Positions 1-12,933 of a stretch of DNA of 64,000 bases are shown piece after piece. Location of the stretch: assembly GCF_001865675.1 (NCBI RefSeq), contig NZ_CP011319.1, positions 5,146,001 to 5,210,000 on the forward strand, in the 5' to 3' direction. The notes under the pieces are model-generated. The model was not told the origin of the DNA. It did no database searches and saw only the letters and a program-made list of their open reading frames with translations. Each line of letters begins with the position of its first letter. Within the stretch, counting starts at the first letter, position 1. The translations under genes and the position numbers were made by a program. The DNA comes from Janthinobacterium sp. 1_2014MBL_MicDiv. GTDB taxonomy: Bacteria > Pseudomonadota > Gammaproteobacteria > Burkholderiales > Burkholderiaceae_D.

Positions 1-369
1 GCCCCACAGCGACATGACGAAGCCGGGCGTGCAAAAGCCGCATTGGGAACCGTGGCACTCGACCATCGCCTGCTGTACCGGATGCAGGGCGCCATCGGGC
101 TGCTGCAAGTCTTCCACGGAAAACAGGGCCTTGCCATCGAGCGTAGGCGTCAGCTGGATGCAGGCATTCACGGCCTTCATCTCCACCTTGCCATCAACCA
201 GGCTGCCGATGACCACCGTGCAGGCGCCGCAATCGCCTTCCGCACAGCCTTCCTTGGTGCCCGTGCAATGCAGGTCCTCGCGCAGGTGCTGCAACACAGT
301 CTGCGTGGGGGCGGCGTTGCGTACTTCCTGTACGGCGCCACGGTAGTAAAAGCGAATCGGTTCTGACAT
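1..369 (-). CDS. xdhA: Xanthine dehydrogenase small subunit, N-terminal part (cut by window edge)
   Basis: The first 123 residues of the iron-sulfur/FAD subunit of xanthine dehydrogenase, which oxidises hypoxanthine and xanthine to urate in the cytoplasm. The start ATG is at 369 and the frame stays open to base 1. The plant-type 2Fe-2S domain is visible as CTGTKEGCAEGDCGAC near residues 36-51, and the second iron-sulfur domain as CGFCTPGFVMSLWG at the edge. The FAD and C-terminal domains lie outside the window. It is followed on the same strand side by puuE and uraH, so this is a purine catabolism locus. Identity is secure; only the rest of the gene is unseen. Confidence 0.93.
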   Translation of the reverse strand, partial: MSEPIRFYYRGAVQEVRNAAPTQTVLQHLREDLHCTGTKEGCAEGDCGACTVVIGSLVDGKVEMKAVNACIQLTPTLDGKALFSVEDLQQPDGALHPVQQAMVECHGSQCGFCTPGFVMSLWG

Positions 370-467
370 GCTGGCCTCGGTATAGTCCTGTCTAGAAGAT
401 TAACACCGGCATACACGACAACTATACGCAAAAACTGATTTTACTTATCATCCCACATCAATAAAGA

Positions 468-1421
468 TCATGCCTTGAACGGGTGCGTCGCATGCCAGTG
501 TTCGGCGATATCGATACGGCGCGTGATCCACACCTGCTCATGGCGCTGCACGTAGTCGAGAAAGCGCGCCAGCGCCGCCGCGCGGCCAGGCCGGCCTACC
601 AGGCGGCAATGCAAGCCCACGGACAGCATCTTCGGCTGATTCAATCCGTTCGGATCGCCTTCCGCATACAGCACATCGAATGCATCCTTCAAATAGTCAA
701 AAAACTGCGTGCCCGAATTAAAACCCTGCATGGCGGCAAAACGCATGTCGTTCGTGTCCAGGGTATAGGGCACGATCAGCTGCGCTTGCGCGGCTGCGGC
801 GCCTGTGGCATCCGTGTACGCCACCTTTTCCCAGAATGGCAGGTCGTCGCCATAATAATCGGCGTCATAGCGAAAACCGCCATGCTCCACCACCAGTTTG
901 CGCGTATTTGGCGAATCGCGCCCGGTGTACCAGCCTTGTGGGGCGGAACCGGTCAATTCGCGGATGATCTGCACGGCTTCGCGCATATGCGCACGCTCCG
1001 TCGCCTCATCCATGTTTTGATAGGAAATCCAGCGCAAGCCATGGCAAGCGATTTCATGCCCCAATTCCTGGAACGCGGCTACCGCTTCCGGGTTGCGCTT
1101 CAAGGCCATCGAGACGCCAAATACGGTCAGCGGCAGGCGCCGCTCCTCGAACATGCGCAGCAGGCGCCACAGCCCGGCGCGCGAGCCGTATTCATAAATG
1201 GATTCCATGCTCAGGTGGCGTGCAGGAAAAGCCGCCGCGCCGATCATTTCGGACAAAAACGTCTCCGAGGCGGGATCGCCATGCAGCACGCTGTTTTCCG
1301 CCCCCTCTTCGTAATTGAGGACAAATTGCAGCGCGATACGCGCCTTGCCCGGCCATTGCGGATGGGGCGGCGTACGGCCATAACCGATCAAGTCGCGTGG
1401 ATAATGTTCGTAAGTACTCAT
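468..1421 (-). CDS. puuE: Allantoinase of the polysaccharide-deacetylase family (PuuE type)
   Basis: A 317-residue cytoplasmic enzyme predicted to open the allantoin ring to allantoate. It belongs to the NodB/polysaccharide-deacetylase family rather than the amidohydrolase-type AllB. The N-terminal motif YPRDLIGYGRTPPHPQWPG, the LNYEEGAENS segment and the HEIACHGLRW core are characteristic of PuuE. Length matches the family (about 300-320). It is divergent from uraH across a 121-base gap that contains a perfect inverted repeat. Together with xdhA and uraH it forms the xanthine-urate-allantoin route; urate oxidase and OHCU decarboxylase are not in view. Confidence 0.92.
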   Translation of the reverse strand: MSTYEHYPRDLIGYGRTPPHPQWPGKARIALQFVLNYEEGAENSVLHGDPASETFLSEMIGAAAFPARHLSMESIYEYGSRAGLWRLLRMFEERRLPLTVFGVSMALKRNPEAVAAFQELGHEIACHGLRWISYQNMDEATERAHMREAVQIIRELTGSAPQGWYTGRDSPNTRKLVVEHGGFRYDADYYGDDLPFWEKVAYTDATGAAAAQAQLIVPYTLDTNDMRFAAMQGFNSGTQFFDYLKDAFDVLYAEGDPNGLNQPKMLSVGLHCRLVGRPGRAAALARFLDYVQRHEQVWITRRIDIAEHWHATHPFKA

Positions 1422-1450
1422 GCGGTGGCACGCCTATAGGAGGACAATGT

Positions 1451-1476
1451 GGGCTATATGCCCAATCATATAGCCC
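1451..1476. promoter_or_regulatory. Perfect 10-bp inverted repeat between puuE and uraH
   Basis: GGGCTATATG (1451-1460) and CATATAGCCC (1467-1476) are exact reverse complements separated by six bases, in the divergent puuE-uraH gap, 30 bases from the puuE start. The dyad and position suggest an operator for a dimeric regulator of both genes. The regulator is not identified. Confidence 0.6.
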
Positions 1477-1542
1477 GGCGCAGTCACCGGTATATGATTT
1501 GCACGATAAGCACATTCACTCACTCTATATACAGGATAGCAA

Positions 1543-1896
1543 ATGGGAAAACTCAGCACGCATGTACTCGATATCGCCCACGGCAAGCCGGGAGCCGGCG
1601 TCAAGGTGGCCCTGTTTTCAGTCGCGCCGGAAGGAAAAGTATTGCTGAAGATGGATATGACCAACAGCGATGGCCGCTGCAGTTCGCCACTGCTGGAAGG
1701 CGACAGCATGAAGGCGGGTCAGTATGAGCTGGTGTTCAATGCAGGCGACTATTTCGCCGCCCAGGGTGTCGATCTCCCCTCACCCCGCTTCATCGACCTG
1801 GTGACCCTGGCCTTCGGCATTGCGCATACCGACGAAAATTATCATGTGCCACTGGTGGTGTCGCCGTGGTCGTATTCCACGTATCGAGGAAGTTGA
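1543..1896 (+). CDS. uraH: 5-hydroxyisourate hydrolase (transthyretin-related)
   Basis: A 117-residue hydrolase converting 5-hydroxyisourate, the product of urate oxidation, into OHCU. The N-terminal LSTHVLDIAHGKPG and the C-terminal YSTYRGS are the family signatures; the latter is the diagnostic C-terminal tetrapeptide YRGS. Length is normal. An AGGATAG ribosome-binding site precedes the ATG. No signal peptide is seen, so it is likely cytoplasmic. A terminator follows 16 bases after the stop, and the gene converges on rRNA operon 1. Confidence 0.95.
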   Translation: MGKLSTHVLDIAHGKPGAGVKVALFSVAPEGKVLLKMDMTNSDGRCSSPLLEGDSMKAGQYELVFNAGDYFAAQGVDLPSPRFIDLVTLAFGIAHTDENYHVPLVVSPWSYSTYRGS

Positions 1897-1911
1897 GCGA
1901 CCTTCAGCGAC

Positions 1912-1940
1912 AAAGGCACCGCGTAGCGCTGCCTTTTTTT
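1912..1940 (+). terminator. Rho-independent terminator after uraH
   Basis: GGCA and CGC pair with GCG and TGCC around a GTA loop, with one C-C mismatch, followed by seven T. A cognate with a perfect stem lies after the RlaP-like gene at 30198, so the element belongs to the sequence duplicated with the rRNA operons. Confidence 0.75.
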
Positions 1941-1980
1941 ATGCCTGCCATTCGACTGCCTCAAACAAAACCAGCAGACG

Positions 1981-2013
1981 AAAAAAAACCCCACCATTGC
2001 TGGCGGGGTTTTT
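1981..2013 (-). terminator. Terminator of rRNA operon 1
   Basis: CCCC-CC-A and its complement form an 8-bp stem around a 4-base loop, flanked by eight A on one side and five T on the other, so it can work in both directions. In the rRNA-sense transcript the one non-Watson-Crick position is a G-U pair. Confidence 0.85.
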
Positions 2014-2031
2014 CTCTACTGCGTATAACAA

Positions 2032-2146
2032 GCCTGACGATAACCTACTTTCACACTGGTTGCAGCACTATCATCGGCGCAAAGTTGTTTCACGGTCCTG
2101 TTCGGGATGGGAAGGGGTGGGACCAACTTGCTATGGTCATCAGGCA
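2032..2146 (-). rRNA. rrf: 5S ribosomal RNA, operon 1
   Basis: About 115 bases beginning with TGCCTGATGACC on the minus strand. It contains the conserved CCCGAACAGG region and ends near GTCAGGC, which pairs with the 5' end. Ends are estimated from terminal pairing and may be off by a few bases. Confidence 0.93.
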
Positions 2147-2293
2147 TAACTTGTAGGACAGCCTGTCCCCAATGGGGCGACAGGTGTCGAAATCTGGAAG
2201 AAGCGGATTATGTATTGAGGTATTACTGGGTAATGAGTGGTATCAACAACTCACAACGTTACTTTCTCATCCTCTGTACCTGCTAAGGTTATA

Positions 2294-5168
<2,875 letters not shown>

Positions 5169-5325
5169 CTATAACGTTAGCCTCTGATTACCTAAATAAT
5201 CAAAGAGCGCTACAGGGATAAGAAAGTACAACGTTGTTGCTTGTTTGTTGATACATACAATCATTACCCATCGATTTGCTTTTTACGGCAAACCGATCAA
5301 TAAATAATCTTTACTTCTTCCAGAT

Positions 5326-5336
5326 TGTTAAAGAAC
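5326..5336 (-). promoter_or_regulatory. boxA antitermination element in the 16S-23S spacer, operon 1
   Basis: The minus strand reads GTTCTTTAACA, the boxA core that recruits the Nus antitermination complex, between tRNA-Ala and 23S. Confidence 0.8.
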
Positions 5337-5421
5337 GAAACAGCTTTGATCGCTAAAAGATCAAACCTAAATCCTGGTGTTGTGATCAACACTGATTTAC
5401 GTTTGCGCTTTTGGTAAAACG

Positions 5422-5497
5422 TGGTGGAGGATGACGGGATCGAACCGACGACCCCCTGCTTGCAAAGCAGGTGCTCTCCCAGCTGAGCTAATCCCCC
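5422..5497 (-). tRNA. tRNA-Ala (TGC), operon 1
   Basis: A 76-base cloverleaf with acceptor GGGGGAT paired to ATCCTCC, anticodon loop TTTGCAA with anticodon TGC, T-loop GGTTCGATCC and an encoded CCA end. It sits in the rRNA spacer next to tRNA-Ile. Confidence 0.97.
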
Positions 5498-5515
5498 TGA
5501 GATTTACTACTTAAC

Positions 5516-5592
5516 TGGTAGGGCTGGTTGGACTCGAACCAACGACCCCCGCGTTATCAACACGGTGCTCTAACCAGCTGAGCTACAGCCCC
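5516..5592 (-). tRNA. tRNA-Ile (GAT), operon 1
   Basis: A 77-base cloverleaf with anticodon GAT in the loop TTGATAA, T-loop GGTTCGAGTCC and an encoded CCA. The first acceptor pair is G-U. It is separated from tRNA-Ala by 18 bases here but by 24 bases of different sequence in operon 2. Confidence 0.97.
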
Positions 5593-5687
5593 AACGCGGT
5601 GCTACTACGACTACTGTTTCTTCTCTTACTAACAGCCGATAAGTGTGAACATTTGATGCGTGAATCATTACTGATTCGTGCAAACTC

Positions 5688-7220
<1,533 letters not shown>

Positions 7221-7410
7221 TAATCTCTGTTACTTTGCCCTTTTACAGGCACCGTTATTTCTAACGGGTCGCTCACTCAAAAAACTGACAGGCTACTTCC
7301 GAAGAAGTATCCTATTTCATTATTTCTTGTGAACATTTGATATTTTAAGTTTGACGCTGCTTACGCAGCGCTGCACTTACATCAAATGCCCACACTTATC
7401 GACTGTTAAT

Positions 7411-7422
7411 TGTTAAAGAACT
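7411..7422 (-). promoter_or_regulatory. boxA antitermination element in the rRNA leader, operon 1
   Basis: The minus strand reads AGTTCTTTAACA about 190 bases upstream of 16S. Its position and sequence fit the leader boxA of ribosomal RNA operons. The rest of 7222-7575 is untranslated leader. Confidence 0.8.
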
Positions 7423-7575
7423 GTATTCGGTTACTGCTTTCGCGCTATCGACAAAGCGTTGTGTTTGTCAGCTGCGAAGAAGGAAGAGTATGAAGCAATT
7501 TGCTACGTCCGTCAACTCCTTCTTTTCTACCCTGCTTCACTCGGCATTTGCATGCGTCGTTCAGCGAGGGGGCGA

Positions 7576-7604
7576 ATTATAGCCAAGCCCTGCACGTCCC
7601 GCAA
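7576..7604 (-). promoter_or_regulatory. Sigma-70 promoter of rRNA operon 1
   Basis: On the minus strand TTGCGG (7599-7604) and the consensus TATAAT (7576-7581) are 17 bases apart. A GC-rich discriminator TCGCCCCC follows, typical of promoters under stringent control. Operon 2 keeps the same arrangement although the sequence just below it has diverged. Confidence 0.8.
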
Positions 7605-7747
7605 GGGCTATTTTGCAGCCATGTGAAGCTGGCACTGTGCTTGCTTATATAGCCACAGGCATCGGCAAGCGATGGAAGCAACTCTGAGCCTGGCAGCAAC
7701 ACTGGGGATAGCCCGGCTCGCTTTGCTTTGCTCCCATCTGTGACAGG

Positions 7748-7764
7748 TGCTACATTATGGAACA
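7748..7764. promoter_or_regulatory. Candidate binding site of the AcoR-like activator (own gene)
   Basis: TGCTACATTATGGAACA lies 53 bases before the regulator start codon. It resembles the sites at 18491-18507 and 23392-23408: all end in TGGAACA, with a left half of the form TGYNYCA. This could mediate autoregulation. The assignment is by comparison within this window only. Confidence 0.45.
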
Positions 7765-7817
7765 CTCTCGATTCAAAAGAGCGCCGCGGTACAGGGCCCA
7801 ACGGAGGCAACGAGATC

Positions 7818-9806
7818 ATGTATCAACCGTCAGCTACTTACCGTAGCGCACCGTTTTCGTCCATGGCGGACGCGAATATACCAGCCACAGGACAAGACAA
7901 CGTTCCCGTCATCATCGAAACGTCCCACCAGCGCTCCGTGGCCTTCGGCCTGTCACCCACGGCCACGCCCGATTTCACGCCGGCCGGCAAATCCGACCTG
8001 TCACTGCTGATCGAGCAGAACCGCCTGCTGCACACGCATGCGCTGCCGGCGATGGAAACCCTGTACCAGCAGATCGTCAATACGCACAATATGGTGATCT
8101 TGACGGATGCCAACGGCGTCATCGTGCATTCCCTGGGCGACGATGATTTTCTCGAAAAAGCCAACAGGGTTGCCCTGCAACCGGGCGTGGCATGGTCGGA
8201 ACAAAGCCGCGGCACGAACGCCATCGGCACGGCCATCACGGAAAAAGTACCGACCCTGGTCCATGCGGACCAGCATTACCTGGCCGCCAATCACTTCCTG
8301 ACCTGCTCCGCCGCTCCCATTACCGACCACCGCGGCAATGTCATCGGCGTGCTGGACGTCTCGAGCGATCAGCGCAGTTTCCACAAGCATACGATGGCCC
8401 TCGTGCGCATGTCGGCGCTGATGATCGAGAACCAGCTATTCTCCGCCACGTTCGAGGATGCCATCACCGTGCATTTCCATGCGCGCCCGGAATTCATCGG
8501 CACCTTGATGGAAGGCATCGCCTCGTTCACACCTGGTGGACGCTTTCTGTCGGCAAACAAGAATGGCTTGTTCCAGTTGGGTCTCTCCTTTGCAGCATTG
8601 CAGTCGCACACCTTCAGCTCCCTGTTCGGCTTGCCCGTCTCCGCCCTGTACGACCATTACCGCACGGCAGCACCAGGCCTGCTAAACCTGTGCATGCACA
8701 GCGGCGTGCGCGTCTATGGTCGCGCGCAGCTACGACTGAGCAATAGTGTCTTCCAGCATGGCTTTGCTTCTGGCACCGATCACAGCGATATCAACGCGGT
8801 ACCGACAGCCATACCCGCGCCGGCCAGCCATGCGGCCAATGCGGCGCGGCGCCTGTCCGGCCTGCGCTACCTGCGCACGGGCGATCCGCAACTGGAACTG
8901 GTGATCGAGAAGGTCAATAAGGTGCTGGGGCGCGACATCCCCATCCTCGTGATGGGGGAAACGGGCACCGGCAAGGAATTGCTGGCGCAAGCCATCCATA
9001 ATGATTCTCCACGCGCCATGGGGCCATTCATCGCCGTCAACTGCGCCTCGATTCCGGAAACCCTGATCGAATCCGAACTGTTCGGCTATGAAGACGGGGC
9101 CTTTACTGGCGCGCGCAAGAAAGGGGCCATCGGCAAGATCTTGCAGGCGAATGGCGGCACCCTGTTTCTCGATGAAATCGGCGACATGCCCTTCGGCCTG
9201 CAGGCGCGGCTGTTGCGCGTGCTGCAAGAGCGCATGGTCACGCCTCTGGGCAGCAGCAAATCGATCACCGTGAATGTGGAACTGATTTGCGCCACGAATC
9301 ACAATTTGCGCGAACGCATGGCCAAGGGACTGTTCCGCGAAGACCTGTATTACCGCCTGAATGGCCTGGTGGTCAAGCTGCCGCCGCTGCGCGAGCGCAC
9401 GGACCTCGACACGGTCGTGAAAAAGATCCTGGCGACGGAAGCGCCCGATACGCGCTACACGGTGGCGCCGGACATCCTGCACATGTTCCACCAGCACAAA
9501 TGGCCAGGCAACTTCCGCCAGCTGACCAATTTGCTGCGCACGGCCATCGTCATGGCCGGCGACGAGCACGAAATCTGTTTGCGCCACATGCCCGATGATT
9601 TCCTCGACGATATTGAAATGACGCAAGCCAGTGCCACCAGCGCCAGCACCGACCGCATGATCGCCGCCGGCGCCAACCTGGAGGAAATGGAGCAAAGCGT
9701 GATCCTCAAATCGCTCGATGCCCACGGCGGCAATGTCTCGGCTACGGCACGGGCCCTGGGCGTGTCGCGCAATACGATCTATCGCAAGGTACCGCATCTG
9801 AAATAA
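7818..9806 (+). CDS. AcoR-family sigma-54-dependent activator (GAF, AAA+, Fis-type HTH)
   Basis: A 662-residue enhancer-binding protein that activates sigma-54 RNA polymerase. An N-terminal GAF-like sensor (roughly residues 50-230) carries the AcoR hallmark SRGTNAIGTAI and an LTCSAAPI segment. The AAA+ domain has Walker A GETGTGKE near residue 380, an intact GAFTGA loop near 427 and Walker B GTLFLDEIGD. A Fis-type helix-turn-helix (SATARALGVSRNTIYRK) ends the protein. The start at 7818 is chosen over an upstream ATG because GGAGG lies ten bases before it. It sits beside the PQQ alcohol dehydrogenase genes, whose promoters are of -24/-12 type, so it is the likely regulator. The effector, perhaps an alcohol or aldehyde, is unknown. 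Confidence 0.9.
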   Translation: MYQPSATYRSAPFSSMADANIPATGQDNVPVIIETSHQRSVAFGLSPTATPDFTPAGKSDLSLLIEQNRLLHTHALPAMETLYQQIVNTHNMVILTDANGVIVHSLGDDDFLEKANRVALQPGVAWSEQSRGTNAIGTAITEKVPTLVHADQHYLAANHFLTCSAAPITDHRGNVIGVLDVSSDQRSFHKHTMALVRMSALMIENQLFSATFEDAITVHFHARPEFIGTLMEGIASFTPGGRFLSANKNGLFQLGLSFAALQSHTFSSLFGLPVSALYDHYRTAAPGLLNLCMHSGVRVYGRAQLRLSNSVFQHGFASGTDHSDINAVPTAIPAPASHAANAARRLSGLRYLRTGDPQLELVIEKVNKVLGRDIPILVMGETGTGKELLAQAIHNDSPRAMGPFIAVNCASIPETLIESELFGYEDGAFTGARKKGAIGKILQANGGTLFLDEIGDMPFGLQARLLRVLQERMVTPLGSSKSITVNVELICATNHNLRERMAKGLFREDLYYRLNGLVVKLPPLRERTDLDTVVKKILATEAPDTRYTVAPDILHMFHQHKWPGNFRQLTNLLRTAIVMAGDEHEICLRHMPDDFLDDIEMTQASATSASTDRMIAAGANLEEMEQSVILKSLDAHGGNVSATARALGVSRNTIYRKVPHLK

Positions 9807-9807
9807 C

Positions 9808-10818
9808 CTAAAGTAGACGGGGAAAGCCGGGCGACATCTTGCGCCGGCCCTGCTTGTCGATGGTCATCAAGTCGACGCCGTCCATTTGCGCAGTCATCGC
9901 ATGCGCGCGTGCGGCGCCCGTCACCATGAATGTGGTCGACAAGCCGTCGGCCAGCAAGCCCGTAGGCGCCACCACGGTCACGCTGGCCAATTCCAGCGGC
10001 GAATCGCCGCTCGATGGGTCGAAGATATGATGATGCGCAAAGTCTGGCGTAAACGTGCACTCATAGTCTCCGGAGGTGGCCACGCTGCGCCCTTCCACTT
10101 TTAACGTGGCCGTGAGAATTTCACTGTCGCGCGGATCCCGGATGCCCAGGGTCCAGGGTTGACGCACGGCACGCTGCCCCCGCGCGATGAACTCGCCCGT
10201 GTCGAGCAGCGCATGCCGCACGCCCCGTGCCCGCACGGCGGCCAGCGCCATGTCCGCCGCGTAACCTTGCGCCAGACCATTCAAGGTCAGCGCCATGCCA
10301 GGCTGAAGAAAACGCACTTCGCGCCTATTCCACGCCAGTTGCCGCCACCCTACCCGCGCCTGCACCGCGCGCCGTTGCGCATCGAGCGGCAAGCTTGCCT
10401 CGCCGGCCGCAGCCCGAAACAGCTGCCATAACGGTTGCACCGTGACATCAAATGCACCATCGCTCCATTGCGACAACGCTTGCGCCTGTGCCAGCACGGC
10501 CAGCAGGTGCGGATCGGGGCGAGACAGCCGCCCATCGCGATTGAGCTGGAAGACTTGGCTCGCTGGACTGTAAATGCTCATCAGGCGGTCGATATTCCTC
10601 GCCGCATGCAAGGCGTCTTCGATGGCCAGCTCGGCCTGGCGCTGCTCGCGGTGCAGGACGGTGACGGCGATGGTCGTGCCAAACGCCAACGCCGCACCAC
10701 GATACAGGCGCACACCGGAGGCGCTGGCCGTGCCACGCGCCATGCTGCCAGGCAGACACAAGCCCGCCATGCCTGCCACGCTGCCGATGGCGGCGGACAT
10801 GAATGTTCTACGCTGCAT
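9808..10818 (-). CDS. apbE: FAD:protein FMN transferase, exported (ApbE family)
   Basis: A 336-residue flavin transferase that attaches FMN from FAD to a threonine of exported redox proteins. The N-terminus MQRRTFMSAAIGS looks like a twin-arginine or Sec signal, placing it in the periplasm. The NIDRLMSIYSPASQV, DGAFDVTVQPLW and ALLDTGEF segments are typical of ApbE. The start at 10818 follows a GGAGAG site and overlaps the end of the NosR-like gene by 11 bases, showing translational coupling. Its substrate is probably that neighbour, which has a flavinylation-like motif DGVSKAT. Confidence 0.9.
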   Translation of the reverse strand: MQRRTFMSAAIGSVAGMAGLCLPGSMARGTASASGVRLYRGAALAFGTTIAVTVLHREQRQAELAIEDALHAARNIDRLMSIYSPASQVFQLNRDGRLSRPDPHLLAVLAQAQALSQWSDGAFDVTVQPLWQLFRAAAGEASLPLDAQRRAVQARVGWRQLAWNRREVRFLQPGMALTLNGLAQGYAADMALAAVRARGVRHALLDTGEFIARGQRAVRQPWTLGIRDPRDSEILTATLKVEGRSVATSGDYECTFTPDFAHHHIFDPSSGDSPLELASVTVVAPTGLLADGLSTTFMVTGAARAHAMTAQMDGVDLMTIDKQGRRKMSPGFPRLL

Positions 10819-12919
10819 TACTGCTCTCCTCTGCCGTGGCCCGGGCAATCGGGATGGTGCGGGCACGCTTGATCTCCAACATCAAGGGCGCGCATTTTTC
10901 ATCGCTGGCATGAATCACCACGCAATCCATGCATTGAAAACACTCGCCATAATCGACTTTCCCGTTCGGCGCAATGGCCTGATACTCGCAACGGTGGCGG
11001 CAAGTCTGGCACGGCGTGCCGCATTCCTTGCGGCGGGGAATCCAGTCGAGCAGGCGCAAGCGTCCCAGCAGGGCCAGCGCCGCGCCAAACGGACACAGGT
11101 AGCGGCAAAAGAATTTGTAGGAAACACTGCTGAGCAGCAGCAAGCCCACGGCATACGCGACAAACGGCCAGGCGCGCGCGAAATTCAAGGTGATGGCCGT
11201 CTTGAACGGTTCCAGCTCCACCAGCTGGTCCGTGACCTGGCCGGCAAAAAAGCTGCTGCCAAGAATCGCCAGCAGCAATCCATACTTGATCCATTTCAAA
11301 CGCCCGTCCAGGCGCGGCTTGACCTTCCACTGTGGCAGACGCAGCCACTGGCCCAGCTTGCCCGTGAATTCCTGCAGGGCGCCAAACGGGCACAGCCAAC
11401 CGCAAAACGTGCCGCGCCCCCATAGCAGCAGACTGAGCAACACGAAAATCCACAAAATCACCGTCATCGGATCAAACAGGAAAAAACCCAGGCTGCGTCC
11501 CGCCATCGTTGCCTGGATGACACCCGTGAGATTGACGATCGACAACTGTCCCTGCGCGTAGTACCCGATGAAACCGATGGTAAATAGCAGGAACAGGCGG
11601 CGGAACCACACGAACTGCCGTCCATCGCGCACCAGGCGTTTCTGGCTGGCCAGTGCGCCGGCCAGCAGCACCAGCCCGGCCAGCAGCAAGATCAGTTCCA
11701 TCCTGCGCCCCTTCCACGTGCCGCGCCACGTGGCATCGTCGCCTTGCGGCGCCGTATAAAACGCGGCCGGCAAACGGTAGCTGAAGTCGACGTTGCGCGC
11801 GATGCGTTCGGGATACACGATGCCCTTGCTGCGCGTGATGGGCAAGGTAAACGCCAGCGGGCTGGCCGCGTCGAGTCCCGCCTGGCTGATGATACGCAAC
11901 ACGGCGACATTCTCCGTCGGCAACAGCGATGCATCCGCCAACTGTAATTCCAGGTCCAGGTCGCGCATGTCGATCGGCAAACCATCCTGTTTCAGCAACA
12001 GCCGCTCCGGCACGGTGCCGCGCACGAAATCGTCGCCCAGCACGCTGTAGCGGCCACGCGACATGACGAGGATGGCGTGATCGCCGTCGTCGAGCCGGTT
12101 GCGCAGCTTGTTCCAGCTGCGCTCCGTCAACAGATTACGCCCCACGGTGGGGACGGAAACATACGCCAGGTACAGGTCGATGAACACGCCATCCGGGTCG
12201 CGCGCAGCCTCGGCATCGAGTCCCGCGCCGGCACTGCCTGCAAACAGGGTTTCCACGTCCTTGTTGCTCAGGCGCACATGCTGGATCAAACCCTGGCCTA
12301 GCATCTGCGCGACATCAAGCTTCTGCTGCACCTCCAGGCGGATGCGGGCGATCTGGTCCGGATCGCGGCCTTGCGCGAAGCCGAGTTTTTTGCGCGACAC
12401 TTTCAAGGCCGACGCCAGCACGCTCTGGTTGATGATGCGCACGGAGGCCGTGGCCTTCGACACGCCATCGATATCGGCGTGGGTGGCGTCTGGCGCGCGC
12501 TTGCTCTTCGCACCGATGGCGATATTCTGCTTCAGCGACAAACCCTGGTATTGCTTGACGAACTGAAACAGCGGCGCTTCACCTAGGCCATCGAGAAACA
12601 CGGGTTCATGCTGCGACAGGACGGCAACATCGAGAAACCCGCCTTGTGGATTGATAGCGATCAACAAATTGACGGGAACACCGGAAAAGCCGGGAATGGG
12701 CGCCAGGTCCACCGACTCAAAGACATAGCCGACCAGCTCCGTGGCCGTGGCGTTTTGCTTGAACAGGGGCCAGACGGGCAAGTCTGTTTCCTTGTCGCCC
12801 ACCACGAGCGGCGCGGGAAAGCGCCGCACCAGCTCGGCCTTGGCGAGCACGCCCGCCCACGCCTGTCCCAGGATAAACAGGAATAGCCAGCATCCGATAA
12901 ACAACCGCATCATCCGCAT
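10808..12919 (-). CDS. NosR-like membrane flavo-iron-sulfur protein
   Basis: A 703-residue protein. After a signal segment (residues 3-22) comes an FMN-binding domain (about 60-165) with the putative FMN attachment sequence DGVSKAT at 151-157. A long periplasmic region follows, then several membrane helices and a polyferredoxin-like part with CGWLCPFG, CRYLCPFG and the cluster motifs CGTPCQTCRHRC and CFQCMDC. This is the NosR/NirI architecture. No nosZ or other denitrification gene is nearby; instead it follows a porin with a sigma-54 promoter and precedes apbE in an alcohol oxidation locus. A role in moving electrons between quinol and periplasm is therefore more likely than N2O reduction. 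The start at 12919 is picked for its GGAG site and signal peptide. Confidence 0.8.
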   Translation of the reverse strand: MRMMRLFIGCWLFLFILGQAWAGVLAKAELVRRFPAPLVVGDKETDLPVWPLFKQNATATELVGYVFESVDLAPIPGFSGVPVNLLIAINPQGGFLDVAVLSQHEPVFLDGLGEAPLFQFVKQYQGLSLKQNIAIGAKSKRAPDATHADIDGVSKATASVRIINQSVLASALKVSRKKLGFAQGRDPDQIARIRLEVQQKLDVAQMLGQGLIQHVRLSNKDVETLFAGSAGAGLDAEAARDPDGVFIDLYLAYVSVPTVGRNLLTERSWNKLRNRLDDGDHAILVMSRGRYSVLGDDFVRGTVPERLLLKQDGLPIDMRDLDLELQLADASLLPTENVAVLRIISQAGLDAASPLAFTLPITRSKGIVYPERIARNVDFSYRLPAAFYTAPQGDDATWRGTWKGRRMELILLLAGLVLLAGALASQKRLVRDGRQFVWFRRLFLLFTIGFIGYYAQGQLSIVNLTGVIQATMAGRSLGFFLFDPMTVILWIFVLLSLLLWGRGTFCGWLCPFGALQEFTGKLGQWLRLPQWKVKPRLDGRLKWIKYGLLLAILGSSFFAGQVTDQLVELEPFKTAITLNFARAWPFVAYAVGLLLLSSVSYKFFCRYLCPFGAALALLGRLRLLDWIPRRKECGTPCQTCRHRCEYQAIAPNGKVDYGECFQCMDCVVIHASDEKCAPLMLEIKRARTIPIARATAEESSNAA

Positions 12920-12933
12920 GTACCGTGCTCCGC

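Noticed and set aside
10808..12919. Naming the NosR-like gene nosR and inferring N2O reduction
   Set aside because: No nosZ, nosD, nosF, nosY or nosL is present, and the neighbours belong to alcohol oxidation.
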